From: an uncultured Porphyromonadaceae bacterium
GTDB taxonomy: Bacteria > Bacteroidota > Bacteroidia > Bacteroidales > Muribaculaceae
Reading direction: 5' to 3'
Length of the DNA: 17,556 bases
NCBI GenBank assembly: GCA_902495075.1
Contig: CABUVO010000050.1
Coordinates: 1-17,556, forward strand
In this document: piece by piece, positions 1 to 8,829 of the stretch
Position numbering within the stretch: the stretch's first letter is position 1
Layout: the number at the start of each line of letters is the position of its first letter
Translations under genes and position numbers: made by a program
Notes under the pieces: generated by a model
What the model saw: only the letters and a program-made list of their open reading frames with translations
Databases searched by the model: none
What the model was told of the DNA's origin: nothing

Positions 1-452
1 TCATCGATGAGCACGACAGCCTTACGTCCCGTCTTCTCCACAGCCCTGCGTATTATGCCACGGAATCGCGAACCAACGCTCACTTCGTCCTCCTCCTTGC
101 CATAGATATCTTCGTATTCCCGGAGAAGCAGGTTGAGCTTACACTCGAGTTTGGCGGGATGCTCATAGCTCTCGCCACTGAGGTCGAAGCGCAGCACGGG
201 GTATGAGTCCCATGCCTTTTCAAGCCCGGCGACAGCCAGACCTGCGAACAGCTTGCGCCTGCCTTCGAAATACGCCTGTATGGTCGAGAGCAGGAGGCTC
301 TTGCCGAACCGCCTCGGGCGGCTCAGAAAAACATATTTGTTAGAGTTGACAAGTTCATGAACGAGCATGGTCTTGTCCACATAAAGATAACCACCTTCTA
401 TTATTTCTGAAAATGTCTGTATCCCGACGGGGTATTTTATCATATTTGCCAT
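1..452 (-). CDS. AAA-ATPase-like family protein, 5' part only (copy 1)
   Basis: This is the N-terminal ~150 residues of a protein that begins MANMIKYPVGIQTF and runs off the left edge. Residues 44-52 read SRPRRFGKS, the P-loop variant typical of the AAA-ATPase-like family (PF09820), which usually carries a PD-(D/E)XK nuclease-like domain (PF08011) at its C terminus. The window ends inside a Walker B-like strand (KAVVLID, about residues 144-150). These proteins are cytoplasmic, very abundant and multicopy in Bacteroidales, and their biological role is not settled. The start at 452 is chosen because a Bacteroides -7 box lies 20 bases upstream and the same start exists in the right copy; an ATG three codons further in is possible. 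It differs from the right copy mainly at residues 14-41 and at two later residues (H/Y near 98, C/G near 104). Confidence 0.9.
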   Translation of the reverse strand, partial: MANMIKYPVGIQTFSEIIEGGYLYVDKTMLVHELVNSNKYVFLSRPRRFGKSLLLSTIQAYFEGRRKLFAGLAVAGLEKAWDSYPVLRFDLSGESYEHPAKLECKLNLLLREYEDIYGKEEDEVSVGSRFRGIIRRAVEKTGRKAVVLID

Positions 453-471
453 TCGCAATGATTTATACCTG

Positions 472-479
472 CAAATATA
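472..479 (-). promoter_or_regulatory. Bacteroides -7 box for AAA-ATPase-like gene, copy 1
   Basis: The minus strand reads TATATTTG, an exact match to the Bacteroides -7 consensus TAnnTTTG. It lies 19 bases before the ATG at 452, so the leader would be only about a dozen bases. No clear TTTG is present at the -33 position. The identical box sits at the same distance in the right-hand copy (17078-17085), so the element is conserved between the copies. Confidence 0.6.
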
Positions 480-510
480 ACGAAAAATAAATTAAATTGA
501 TTATTTGCAG

Positions 511-543
511 CAAAGAAAGAGCCGCCTTTCTGAAAAAGCGGCT
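511..543 (-). terminator. Terminator after the C10 protease gene
   Basis: AGCCGC (520-525) pairs with GCGGCT (538-543), with possible extra A-T pairs inside the loop. Read on the minus strand, the stem is followed by CTCTTTCTTTG, a U-rich tail. It stands between the stop of the protease gene (581) and the promoter of the ATPase-like gene, so it ends the left operon. The tail sequence is shared with the terminator that follows susD2 on the right side. Confidence 0.65.
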
Positions 544-580
544 ATTTTACAATAATAAAGATGTTCCTTTGGATCAGGTA

Positions 581-3133
581 TCATAACACAATTTTCAATA
601 CTGCTGTTTTGCCAGATCCGGATCTTGCTACGGCAATCAACACGCCCCTTCTTCCCTTATCAATCCGGTAAGACAAGGTATCACCATGAGATGATCCGCA
701 TGAAGCTATCCTAATGCCTGAGAGATCCAGTATATCAAGAGAATATACGTTACCCGTTGCAGTTATGTAACCGCTTGACCTATCAAATTCTATGAACACA
801 CTGTTATCGTTTGCGACTTCCTTTAGTCCGGATGTGGAAATACGGAAAAATAGTGCCGGTGCATCTTTGATCTCAGCAAAGCCGTTCGGAGTCATTGCAT
901 AGAGTTGAATGCCATAAAGGATTCCACCTTCAAGACCCTCGGTTGGAAACTCTCCTTGGATTGTGCCCTTGTCGCCATTGTTTGCCAGTATAAGCAGGGG
1001 GTTGAATGTCACAGTGGAGAGGACCACATCTGGATTGACCTTGTCAAATATCTGAGCCGCGATTCCATAGCCGAAGTATGCTCCGGTATTTTGCAGCTCG
1101 GCTTTTAGCGCGACATTACTGGCGGATGTTATCTGATAAACATTGGGAACCTGCGAGTTTCCCTCTGTTTCTCCGGTAAGGGTGCCGTTCGTTATTAAAA
1201 GGTCGTTTATTTTGAAGGAATCGGTTCCTCCTACCATCATCCTTACGGATGTGCTCCAGTCGTATCCAATTCCCGAATCAGCATTAATGAATCCCAGTCT
1301 ATAAGACATTGTTCTTCTTGGAGCAGACTGTCCGGGCAGGATACGGAAGAGGGTTGTTACATCCATTCCTTTTGTTTCTCCTCCATTCAGCGACACAAGG
1401 AACATATCACCTTCCATGGCAACAACATCCCCGCTATAAAGCACAGGTTTTAACCTGATTTCTACGGGAGAAGAAGATGAATTGCTGACCGCCACGTTCA
1501 TTGTTGTGGCACAACCATAATACAGCTTGCCTGTTATTGCAGCGTTTCCAATACTTATTGCAGAGACTGCATTCTCCTGAATCGACCAGACGTTTCCAGC
1601 CTTCTTCATGAAGAAATAGTTTTTGTCGGTCTGTGCACACAATACCGGAAGCCATGCCGCGCTGCTGCCGTCTTTCGGACGGGAGCATATTGTTACCAAA
1701 TATGTGCCGTCTGAAAGTTTGTTCGGCATGTCGAAACTTACATTTCCTTGGAAGCCGCTATAGCTGACCTGATATCCATTATCCGAAGGCTCAAGCTTGG
1801 GAGCGGATATTGTCTGGGACGTTATGGTGACAGCCTCCGAAGTGTTTTGTGCCACATTCTTTATAAGAACTCCAAAATCTACGGAGATTGCCCTAAAATC
1901 GGCATTTACCCAGAAGCCTTGTCTGCCGGAGTAAGCAAGTGTCATGGTGACAGTAGTGCCAGACACGGAGGGTGTGACAGTCCCGAACTGTGTTATCCTC
2001 GGCATGTAGGAATCATCATATTCTGGCTGGATGCCTATCACTATATCCTGATGAGTGTTGTAGCCATCATTACCTGTTCCTCCTCCAATACCCACAGCGT
2101 CGGGATCAAGGGCACCGAGAAGAAAATACCCGTCGGAGATTCCTCCCCATCCCCAGTTGAAATGAAAATAGCCGTCGCCAGCATATCCATCGCAGACGAA
2201 CTCATGCCCCACGGAACTTGATTGACCACCGTACATTATTGGGCGACCTGCCGCTATTTCCGTATAAACCATTTCCTCCCATTTGGTAGCGGAATAATAG
2301 TCCCGTTCGCAATATTGTATCCCTGCATTGTATGAAAAATTATTCACTAAAGCTTCCGCAGCGAATCGTGACAACGTACCGGAGCCGCCCATACCGTAGC
2401 TCATTTTTGTTGAATACCCGCACGCCTTCATAAGACGAGCCACCGCATTTTTCTGTGTGTCATTGTAACTGCCGGCTGTGTATGTGTTGAGCATGTTTTT
2501 CCAGTCGAATGCTATACGCAGGCTCATTGCTGCATCTCCGGTTGCCCCGGAAGGAAGTGTGATCGTTCCGGCACCGGTTCCACGCTGGGGATATTCCCAA
2601 TATTTCATCACCTGCGCCATTGCGGTCGCCACACAGCCTGTGGGGTAGTTCCTGCCGTTGAGACTCGGCACTTCCGCATTGTATGGGGCATCCTGATTCC
2701 ATTTGGTCTTTAACAATGGAGCAACAGTAACACGGGATCTGTCATTACGTGTACTTGAGTATGTTCCAATTCGTTTTTTAGATGCGTATTCAATCTGTCG
2801 TGAGTATTCCGAGAGCCACCACTGCATCTGGGGAGGCATCTTGTCGGCGCAGAAGCTGCCGTGGTCGGAATATCCCAGCACAGGGGCTCCGGAGTCATCG
2901 GCGCTCAGCAACACAAAGCCGCTGTCATCTTTTCTGTCGAAGGCATACAGCGCAGGGACATCGGCTTCTGTAAAGAATGTGTGTCTCAGCGTCAAGTCTA
3001 CAGCGTTCCTTATGCCTCTGGATTTGAACGAAGATGATTTGATTCGTTGCAAAGCCTGCTCCGGAGTAAGCGGAGATGCGACTCCTACATTTGAAAACAG
3101 GAATAAAGACAGTAAAAAGAATATCTTTTTCAT
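581..3133 (-). CDS. Secreted C10 family (streptopain-like) cysteine protease
   Basis: This encodes 850 residues. A signal peptide covers about residues 1-19. Residues 20-130 resemble the Spi inhibitor/propeptide of C10 peptidases. The catalytic domain spans about 140-345: TKWNQDAPYN (143-152) supplies the oxyanion-hole Gln147, PTGCVATAMAQ gives nucleophile Cys167, SVGHEF gives His310, and FNWGWGG (325-331) is the usual Trp-rich motif. The following ~400 residues look like beta-sandwich domains that I cannot name. The last ~80 residues (from about 768) resemble a type A C-terminal sorting domain of the type IX secretion system, so export to the cell surface or outside is likely. The triad residues are intact and there is no frameshift. 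It follows the susC1-susD1-lipoprotein genes on the same strand after a 121-base gap containing hairpins, so it may be co-expressed by readthrough. It probably degrades protein to peptides near the importer; that link is inference. Confidence 0.9.
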   Translation of the reverse strand: MKKIFFLLSLFLFSNVGVASPLTPEQALQRIKSSSFKSRGIRNAVDLTLRHTFFTEADVPALYAFDRKDDSGFVLLSADDSGAPVLGYSDHGSFCADKMPPQMQWWLSEYSRQIEYASKKRIGTYSSTRNDRSRVTVAPLLKTKWNQDAPYNAEVPSLNGRNYPTGCVATAMAQVMKYWEYPQRGTGAGTITLPSGATGDAAMSLRIAFDWKNMLNTYTAGSYNDTQKNAVARLMKACGYSTKMSYGMGGSGTLSRFAAEALVNNFSYNAGIQYCERDYYSATKWEEMVYTEIAAGRPIMYGGQSSSVGHEFVCDGYAGDGYFHFNWGWGGISDGYFLLGALDPDAVGIGGGTGNDGYNTHQDIVIGIQPEYDDSYMPRITQFGTVTPSVSGTTVTMTLAYSGRQGFWVNADFRAISVDFGVLIKNVAQNTSEAVTITSQTISAPKLEPSDNGYQVSYSGFQGNVSFDMPNKLSDGTYLVTICSRPKDGSSAAWLPVLCAQTDKNYFFMKKAGNVWSIQENAVSAISIGNAAITGKLYYGCATTMNVAVSNSSSSPVEIRLKPVLYSGDVVAMEGDMFLVSLNGGETKGMDVTTLFRILPGQSAPRRTMSYRLGFINADSGIGYDWSTSVRMMVGGTDSFKINDLLITNGTLTGETEGNSQVPNVYQITSASNVALKAELQNTGAYFGYGIAAQIFDKVNPDVVLSTVTFNPLLILANNGDKGTIQGEFPTEGLEGGILYGIQLYAMTPNGFAEIKDAPALFFRISTSGLKEVANDNSVFIEFDRSSGYITATGNVYSLDILDLSGIRIASCGSSHGDTLSYRIDKGRRGVLIAVARSGSGKTAVLKIVL

Positions 3134-3153
3134 ACAGTATCATTATTAAGAAT

Positions 3154-3179
3154 AGAGGGGCGCGTCACCGCGCCCCTCT
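3154..3179 (-). terminator. Strong GC hairpin between lipoprotein and protease genes
   Basis: A perfect 11-base-pair stem (AGAGGGGCGCG, 3154-3164, with CGCGCCCCTCT, 3169-3179) closes a four-base loop. On the minus strand it lies downstream of the lipoprotein gene and ends 20 bases before the protease ATG. No clean U-run follows (CTATTCTTAATAAT), so it could be a partial terminator, an mRNA-stabilising structure or a translation control element rather than a full stop. Confidence 0.6.
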
Positions 3180-3185
3180 GGAGCT

Positions 3186-3228
3186 GGGAAGGCGGTTAAT
3201 CTTCCCGTTATTGATCTGAATTTAACCG
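3186..3228 (-). promoter_or_regulatory. Possible alternative RNA hairpins in the protease leader
   Basis: Two pairings compete. CGGTTAA (3193-3199) can pair with TTAACCG (3222-3228), while GGGAAG (3186-3191) can pair with CTTCCC (3201-3206), whose loop contains the CGGTTAA element. Both lie directly upstream of the strong hairpin at 3154-3179 in the transcript. The arrangement could act as an attenuator that sets how much protease is made relative to the importer. I found no TAnnTTTG promoter in this gap. Function is inferred only from pairing. Confidence 0.35.
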
Positions 3229-3254
3229 ATTCTTATTAGCGATTTTAAGATTTC

Positions 3255-4193
3255 TTAACGTGAGAAACTGAAGTCACTAATAGTTCCGAAGCCTCCAAGC
3301 TGCTCTGAAAAATCAGCTGTAGCAGCATAGAAAAGAATCATAGAACCTTCGGGGAAAGAAATAGTTCGACCATTTTCACTAAGCACGCCGGGAATTTCGG
3401 CTTGAGCTGTTGAATATCCATTAAGCGCGAAAATTCGTAGATTTTCGGGGACCCCATCACCTGTATATGTGCATTTACCAATATCCTGCGGCATTATCAA
3501 GTACATCACAGGTTCTCCTGTTTCTGGATCAACTTCAAAAATTGCTTGCATGGAAGATCCTTCGGAAGCGAATTGGTCAGCATAAGGAGATGTTAATCCT
3601 GTAACATTTAATAGAATCCCATAATATGGTGATGTCTTTGGGAATCCTTTAACACTTACGTTAAGCATTCTTGCATTTCCATCACTGTCATAACAACTCA
3701 TTCGGTAATTACCCTGAATGCGCTCATACGGCTCTGTATCATTGTCTTCAAGAGTTACAAGTGTAGAATTCTGAGCTCCTATGGTTGCTCCGTCTGCTGA
3801 TATAATTGTAACAGTAAAGGTGCGGTCTGCATTTGAGGTGAAATCATCAACTGTGTCAAATTCTAGTGACGCACCATTTTGGTCAGGAGATATTGTAAGA
3901 GTTGCTGAGGTAAGAATATAATTACCTGTCCATTCTCCATTTCTTTCTTCGTAGGGTAAAGCTGGATTGTTCCCTGTTCCTTCTACTTTTACAGAAATCT
4001 TTACGTTTCCGTTTGTATTTCCGTTGATCTTAACAGGAACATAGAAACTACCTTCCATTTCATTCACGGTTATCTGACTGTCGCCCATTTCTACCGTGAC
4101 TCCGGTCTCTGTGTTGAAGTTCTGTTTGTCATCAGAACATGAAGTTATCAACAACGCGCCCAGAGAGTATGCGAATATCTTGAGATATTTCAT
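3255..4193 (-). CDS. Surface lipoprotein with Calx-beta-like domain, SusCD-associated
   Basis: This encodes 312 residues. The N terminus is a lipoprotein signal (LITSC, lipidated Cys19) followed by SDDKQ, an acidic stretch like the export signal that sends Bacteroidetes lipoproteins to the cell surface. Residues about 35-152 have the pattern of a Calx-beta domain: alternating beta strands ending in TLEDND. Residues 155-312 form a second, beta-rich part that I do not recognise. The gene starts 32 bases after susD1 on the same strand, so it is the third gene of the operon. By position it is likely an accessory surface ligand-binding lipoprotein, comparable in role to SusE/SusF but not homologous as far as I can see. 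The substrate is unknown. Confidence 0.8.
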   Translation of the reverse strand: MKYLKIFAYSLGALLITSCSDDKQNFNTETGVTVEMGDSQITVNEMEGSFYVPVKINGNTNGNVKISVKVEGTGNNPALPYEERNGEWTGNYILTSATLTISPDQNGASLEFDTVDDFTSNADRTFTVTIISADGATIGAQNSTLVTLEDNDTEPYERIQGNYRMSCYDSDGNARMLNVSVKGFPKTSPYYGILLNVTGLTSPYADQFASEGSSMQAIFEVDPETGEPVMYLIMPQDIGKCTYTGDGVPENLRIFALNGYSTAQAEIPGVLSENGRTISFPEGSMILFYAATADFSEQLGGFGTISDFSFSR

Positions 4194-4225
4194 ATAAAAT
4201 GTTGTTTTCTGTTAAACATGAATAA

Positions 4226-5791
4226 TTAATATCCAGGGTTCTGAACCATCTGCGGATTTGTTTCCATCTCATGAGATGGGATAGGAAGCACATATTTTGG
4301 ATCCGTAGCTGAATATGTTACCTGAATGCTTGCCGGTACAAGCGCACCTGGAACGGCCGTAAAAATTTGACCATAGTTGTCACTGCGAGAAAACCCAAGT
4401 TTCCAACGGCGTAAGTCACTGATACGGAATCCTTCGCCAATGAGTTCTTTCGTACGTTCACGGCGTATCTGCTCAATAAGAGCCTCGCCACTGTAGTCCA
4501 CAGGAGTGTAATCATATAAACGAGCCTTACGTAAGTCGTTTAATGCTTTATTAGCTTTGTCCGGTTGACTTGCATTTGCAGCTGCTTCAGCTACGATAAG
4601 ATACATTTCACTAAGCCTGAATGGTTTTCCGAGATTCTTAAGATCATTGGTAGAACCTGCATCGAAAGCAGGATTACCAGGATATTTTACAAATACTGGT
4701 GCGGGAACTTGCATACCATCAACTCGAAGATTACGTACTTCAAAGAAACATTCATAACGCACATCGTTGTAGCGTTCAATGTCATCGCTTCCATATAGAT
4801 CCAAAGCGTTGGCTGTCGGAATATAGTCAGAAGTCTGACCATCCTTTTGATTGAATGTCTCACCTATAGCGGCGACACCAGCACTTTGATCAGAATTTGC
4901 ATATGGAAGGAATATGAGCTCAGAACCAGTATCTACACCCCACATATCGAAGTATGCATCTTGATTGCAAAGCTGGAATGGAGAGCTACCATTTACGCCT
5001 ATCACAGATTCGGCTTTATTTATTGCGGTGCCCCAGTCTCCTTTAAGAAGAGCTATACGAGCCTGAAGAGCTTCAATTGCGTATGTGCTGAGGTAAGGAG
5101 CATTTGGAGCCAGATTCGAGGTAGAGCCTTGTAATCCAGAGTTCTCGTAGCTGCTAATATCAGCATAAGAGGCATTCAAATCACTTTCTATCTGTGCAAA
5201 TGTCTCAGCCAATGTATTTCGTCCTGGATATGCAGCATATTCACTGGTAGGAGAATACTTTGTTACAACCGGTACACCTGAATTTGGAGAATTCGGATCA
5301 ATTATTGTGTATGAATTGCAGAAACGATCAGCGAGATACCAATAAAAATATGCTCTTGCAAAAAGTGCTTCACCCCGATAACGTTTCAATGCGATAATAT
5401 CCTCTTCAGTATACTTTGTATCAACAATCATTGGTTCTATCTTCTCAAGGAAATAATTGCAATTGGCAATTGCCCCGTAAGGTCCTGACCAAAGTCCTTC
5501 AAGATCTTGGGTATTATTAGAGAGAATACCAGTCTTGTTGCTCCAGAATCCTCCTCGGTTACCATTCGTTGTCATTCCTACAAAATTATCGCCTTGTAGA
5601 TCCTGACCAGTGATGTAACCACCATTGCTGACTCCGCGCAAGTTAACGTAAATACCATTGCGGAAAGCGAGGGCGTCCTTTACATTAAGGATCGCGTCTT
5701 GGTCGCTAAGTGTTCCGATAGGCTCTTGATTCATACTGCAAGAAGCGAGTAGCAAACCGGAAAGTGCGAATGTTATAAATATTTTTTTCAT
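4226..5791 (-). CDS. SusD/RagB-type nutrient-binding outer-membrane lipoprotein 1
   Basis: This encodes 521 residues, the usual SusD length. The signal ends at LLLASC (Cys18), so it is a lipoprotein. The N-terminal half carries the helical repeat scaffold (SusD-like, PF14322; for example KRYRGEALFARAYFYWYLAD in the middle). The C-terminal SusD/RagB part (PF07980) shows the hallmark ERTKELIGEGFRISDLRRW near residues 445-463 and the closing YVLPIP...NP...QNPGY. SusD proteins form the lid of the SusC barrel and capture ligand at the cell surface. The gene lies 20 bases after susC1, so it is translated from the same message. The protease downstream suggests a RagB-like peptide-binding role, but nothing in the sequence fixes the ligand. 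Confidence 0.95.
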   Translation of the reverse strand: MKKIFITFALSGLLLASCSMNQEPIGTLSDQDAILNVKDALAFRNGIYVNLRGVSNGGYITGQDLQGDNFVGMTTNGNRGGFWSNKTGILSNNTQDLEGLWSGPYGAIANCNYFLEKIEPMIVDTKYTEEDIIALKRYRGEALFARAYFYWYLADRFCNSYTIIDPNSPNSGVPVVTKYSPTSEYAAYPGRNTLAETFAQIESDLNASYADISSYENSGLQGSTSNLAPNAPYLSTYAIEALQARIALLKGDWGTAINKAESVIGVNGSSPFQLCNQDAYFDMWGVDTGSELIFLPYANSDQSAGVAAIGETFNQKDGQTSDYIPTANALDLYGSDDIERYNDVRYECFFEVRNLRVDGMQVPAPVFVKYPGNPAFDAGSTNDLKNLGKPFRLSEMYLIVAEAAANASQPDKANKALNDLRKARLYDYTPVDYSGEALIEQIRRERTKELIGEGFRISDLRRWKLGFSRSDNYGQIFTAVPGALVPASIQVTYSATDPKYVLPIPSHEMETNPQMVQNPGY

Positions 5792-5811
5792 ATTTTATAC
5801 GGTCAAAATGA

Positions 5812-8800
5812 TTAGAATGAAACCTCAAGCCCGAATTCATACTGACGGGTGTTAGGATAAACGAATCTGTAGACATTTGTTTGAGGCTCAGGATCATAAC
5901 CGGTGAAATCAGTTACAGTCCAGAGATTACGTCCCGTGAAATGTAGCACAAGATTAGACAAACGCAAGGTATTAACTATTCTTTTCGGGAATGCATATGA
6001 AACAGTTAGGTTTTTAAGACGTAAGAATGATGCATCTTCAATAAAACGTGAATCGAACTGCGGTGTTTCATTAGCATTTGGATGCATAGTGACATCACCA
6101 GGTTTTGTCCAGACATCAAGCATTACGACATCTTGATTCTGCTGATATCCTTGCGATGCATTTTGAAGGAAGAAAGCGTCATTATTAGTCATATATTTCT
6201 TTGCAGCCCAGTTGAAGTCGACACTAAGACTGAGACCTTTCCAGCTTAGACTCGTACCGAAACCACCAGTCCAAGGAGCATATTGACTCTTACCTGTCAT
6301 CACGGAATTCTCCTCTTCGTTATAAACTTTCGTAACATTATCGTTCTTGTCAAGCCACATCTGTTTACCATCGCGAGGATCAACTCCAACATAACGTACA
6401 GTATAGAATTCACCTGCAGAGTGACCTACCTCGTAGCGCAGACCTGTGTTGGGAATAGTGTATGAATCTCTACCTGCAAATAATTCAGTTATTTTGTTCT
6501 TGTTATAGTTGAAATTGCAACGTACTCCCCAGTACCAGTCTCCAGTTTTGATAATGTCTGCCTGTACGTTTACATCCACACCTGTATTCGTCATAGAACC
6601 GATATTTCCATAACTTGCATCGAATCCAGTTGTAAAACTCCAAGGAATTGACATAAGCATATTTTTAGTTGTCTTCTTGTAGAAGTCAACCTCTGCAGTG
6701 ATAATTCCAAGAGTCTTGAAACGTAAAGCCGCATCGAAAGCATAGACTGTCTCCCAGGTCAAATCTGGATTGCTCGGACCGCCCAGACCTGTTGAAGTCG
6801 TGTTTGCTCCAGTTCCATAACCTGGATTATAGGTTCCAACTGTTCCAAAGTATGCATAATTAGGAATTGATGAGTTACCAGTTGAACCATAGCTTACACG
6901 TAACTGAAGCTCATTAAGCCAGTCTACAGGTTCAAGGAATTTTTCCTTTTTTGCGTTCCACATACCGCCCACTGAGAAGAAATTAGACCAGCGATGACCT
7001 GGCGCAAATTTGGAACTACCGTCACGGCGATATGTGGCTTCAAAGAAATAACGATTGTCAAAATTATAGTTTCCTTTCAGGAATATGGAATTAAATGTTT
7101 CCTTCTCTATTTCTTGATTCAATCCTGTGATTCTTACATTTGTTCCTTGCTGAAGAAGCATCATACGCTCATCTGTGAAACCGGTAGAAGTAGCATAAAA
7201 CGCATCATCCTTATTAATCATAGATTCTTCTCCGAGAAGCACCGTAACATCATGAAGATCATTAATAAGAACATTATATTCAGCAGTATTTGTAAATGTC
7301 CATGCGTAGTAACGTTCGAATGATTGACGGTTCTGTCCGGTATTTATAGCACCCACAGTAGTATCATCTCCGAGAATATCACCCATTGGTGTTACTGTTG
7401 TCTCATAAGGAATCCATTTGTTATCAAGTCTATAGTCGAAAGCATTAACAGCCTGTTGAGCTTTGATAGTAAGACCTTTAATAGGATTAATCTGTTCGTA
7501 AAGATTTAGATTGGCAGTAACATTGGAGCGACTCTGCTGATTAATCTTATAAATCCATTCTGGAGAATTATAGCCGAAATAATGCATTGTCATGGCGCGG
7601 TCTCCATACTGAATCTGTCCGTTATCATTTATTGTATAGTAGTAAGGAGAATCATATGGGAACGCCATTCTTGCAAATACCATAGGGTTGGCAATATAAA
7701 TTCCCGAGTTTGATATCTGACTGTTGGTTCCATATTTTGTATAACCCAAGTTGGCTTGTAACCCTACCCTTAACCAATCATTTACACGACTGTTTAGAGA
7801 AGCTCGGAGTGTTTCACGACGCATTCCTGACATTGTAATTATACCATCAGCGTCGTAGTGGTTGAGAGACAGGTAATATGACAGGTTTTCGCTTCCACCG
7901 CTCACTGCAGCATCCAGAGAGTAGGTAAGAGCATTATTTTTGAACATCTCTTTACGCCAATCAGTTGAAATACCATACTTGTCAACAATATCGCGAACTT
8001 CCTGTGTTACAGGAGAACCGATCTTGTCACGGAATTCAATATACTGTTGAGAGTTCATCATAGTAACATTATCCTCAACCATCTGGCTCCAGCCGACATT
8101 GGCACGAAGTGTCACCTTTGCCTTCTCGCCCAAAGCACCACGTTTAGAAGTAATGACAATTACTCCATTTGCAGCACGAGAACCATAAATGGCAACCGAA
8201 GCAGCATCCTTAAGCACGGTAACGCTCTTAATATCGTTAGGATTAAGAGTTGTAAATATCGAAGAGGATACAGGGGCTCCATCAAGTATGAACAAAGGGG
8301 TATTTCCAGCGTTTAGGGAGTTGACACCACGGATGCGGATAGCATTGTCGGTAGAAGACGGATCTCCTGAATTGGAAAAGATGTTAAGACCAGCAACCTG
8401 ACCTTGAAGCGCATCAACAAAAGTTGCAGTAGGAATATTCTCAAGAGCTTTTTCTCCTACTACTGCTACAGAACCGACCACCGAACCAAGTTTCTTGGCA
8501 GAACCATATCCAAGGACAACCAGCTCATCAAGATCCGAGTCTGCGCTTGAAAGTTTGACAACCATGCCGTCGCTCAATGTTGCCTTGTGGGTTGTATAGC
8601 CCACATAGCTGATCTGCACCTGTTTCACTTTTGCAGGTACCGAGATTGTGAACTTTCCGTCAACATCGGTCATTACACCGTGGCCTCCGCCGACAGGCAT
8701 GATCGTGGCACCGACAAGAGGCTCATTATTGGCTCCGTCGACAACCGTGCCGTGATAGGTGCGTGTCTGTGCCGTCAGGCTCCAGCTGCACGCCATCAGC

Positions 8801-8829
8801 GTCATCAAGATTAAAAACAATTTTCTCAT
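5812..8829 (-). CDS. SusC/RagA-type TonB-dependent outer-membrane importer 1
   Basis: This encodes 1005 residues. A signal peptide (residues 1-20, cleaved near LTAQ) is followed by a carboxypeptidase-regulatory-like domain (about 24-95), a TonB-box region (DELVVLGYG, 101-109), the plug domain (about 115-228) with the SusC/RagA signature around NDIKSVTVLKDAASVAIYG, and a long beta-barrel ending in F. It is the channel of the SusCD complex and imports ligand using TonB energy. The first 22 residues are identical to those of susC2, and high DNA identity covers the first ~155 coding bases, after which the two diverge. The 5' end looks richer in G+C than the rest, as if it were a shared exchanged module. 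It is read from a leader of about 315 bases starting at the promoter 9182-9151. The start is fixed by the signal peptide and by identity with susC2. Confidence 0.96.
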   Translation of the reverse strand: MRKLFLILMTLMACSWSLTAQTRTYHGTVVDGANNEPLVGATIMPVGGGHGVMTDVDGKFTISVPAKVKQVQISYVGYTTHKATLSDGMVVKLSSADSDLDELVVLGYGSAKKLGSVVGSVAVVGEKALENIPTATFVDALQGQVAGLNIFSNSGDPSSTDNAIRIRGVNSLNAGNTPLFILDGAPVSSSIFTTLNPNDIKSVTVLKDAASVAIYGSRAANGVIVITSKRGALGEKAKVTLRANVGWSQMVEDNVTMMNSQQYIEFRDKIGSPVTQEVRDIVDKYGISTDWRKEMFKNNALTYSLDAAVSGGSENLSYYLSLNHYDADGIITMSGMRRETLRASLNSRVNDWLRVGLQANLGYTKYGTNSQISNSGIYIANPMVFARMAFPYDSPYYYTINDNGQIQYGDRAMTMHYFGYNSPEWIYKINQQSRSNVTANLNLYEQINPIKGLTIKAQQAVNAFDYRLDNKWIPYETTVTPMGDILGDDTTVGAINTGQNRQSFERYYAWTFTNTAEYNVLINDLHDVTVLLGEESMINKDDAFYATSTGFTDERMMLLQQGTNVRITGLNQEIEKETFNSIFLKGNYNFDNRYFFEATYRRDGSSKFAPGHRWSNFFSVGGMWNAKKEKFLEPVDWLNELQLRVSYGSTGNSSIPNYAYFGTVGTYNPGYGTGANTTSTGLGGPSNPDLTWETVYAFDAALRFKTLGIITAEVDFYKKTTKNMLMSIPWSFTTGFDASYGNIGSMTNTGVDVNVQADIIKTGDWYWGVRCNFNYNKNKITELFAGRDSYTIPNTGLRYEVGHSAGEFYTVRYVGVDPRDGKQMWLDKNDNVTKVYNEEENSVMTGKSQYAPWTGGFGTSLSWKGLSLSVDFNWAAKKYMTNNDAFFLQNASQGYQQNQDVVMLDVWTKPGDVTMHPNANETPQFDSRFIEDASFLRLKNLTVSYAFPKRIVNTLRLSNLVLHFTGRNLWTVTDFTGYDPEPQTNVYRFVYPNTRQYEFGLEVSF

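Larger units (their letters stand above)
1..526. repeat. Outer terminal inverted repeat, left arm
   Basis: This stretch is the reverse complement of 17031-17556 without any length difference. It covers the distal part of a terminator stem, the intergenic promoter region and the first 452 bases of an AAA-ATPase-like gene. The outermost 119 bases (1-119) are identical to the other arm. The first mismatch is at base 120, and mismatches are densest in codons 14-45 of the gene. It is most simply explained as two copies of a multicopy gene family in opposite orientation flanking the locus. A 119-base perfect match ending exactly at both window edges also looks like a de Bruijn graph break. Confidence 0.93.

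Noticed and set aside
1..526. Outer inverted repeat as the terminal repeats of a transposon
   Set aside because: The repeat contains the 5' part of a gene that continues outward, has no short target duplication that can be seen, and is better explained by two gene copies.
1748..3149. Long plus-strand open frames (1748-2221, 2703-3149) opposite the protease gene
   Set aside because: The minus-strand protease has a signal peptide, catalytic motifs and full length; the opposite frames have no recognisable features.
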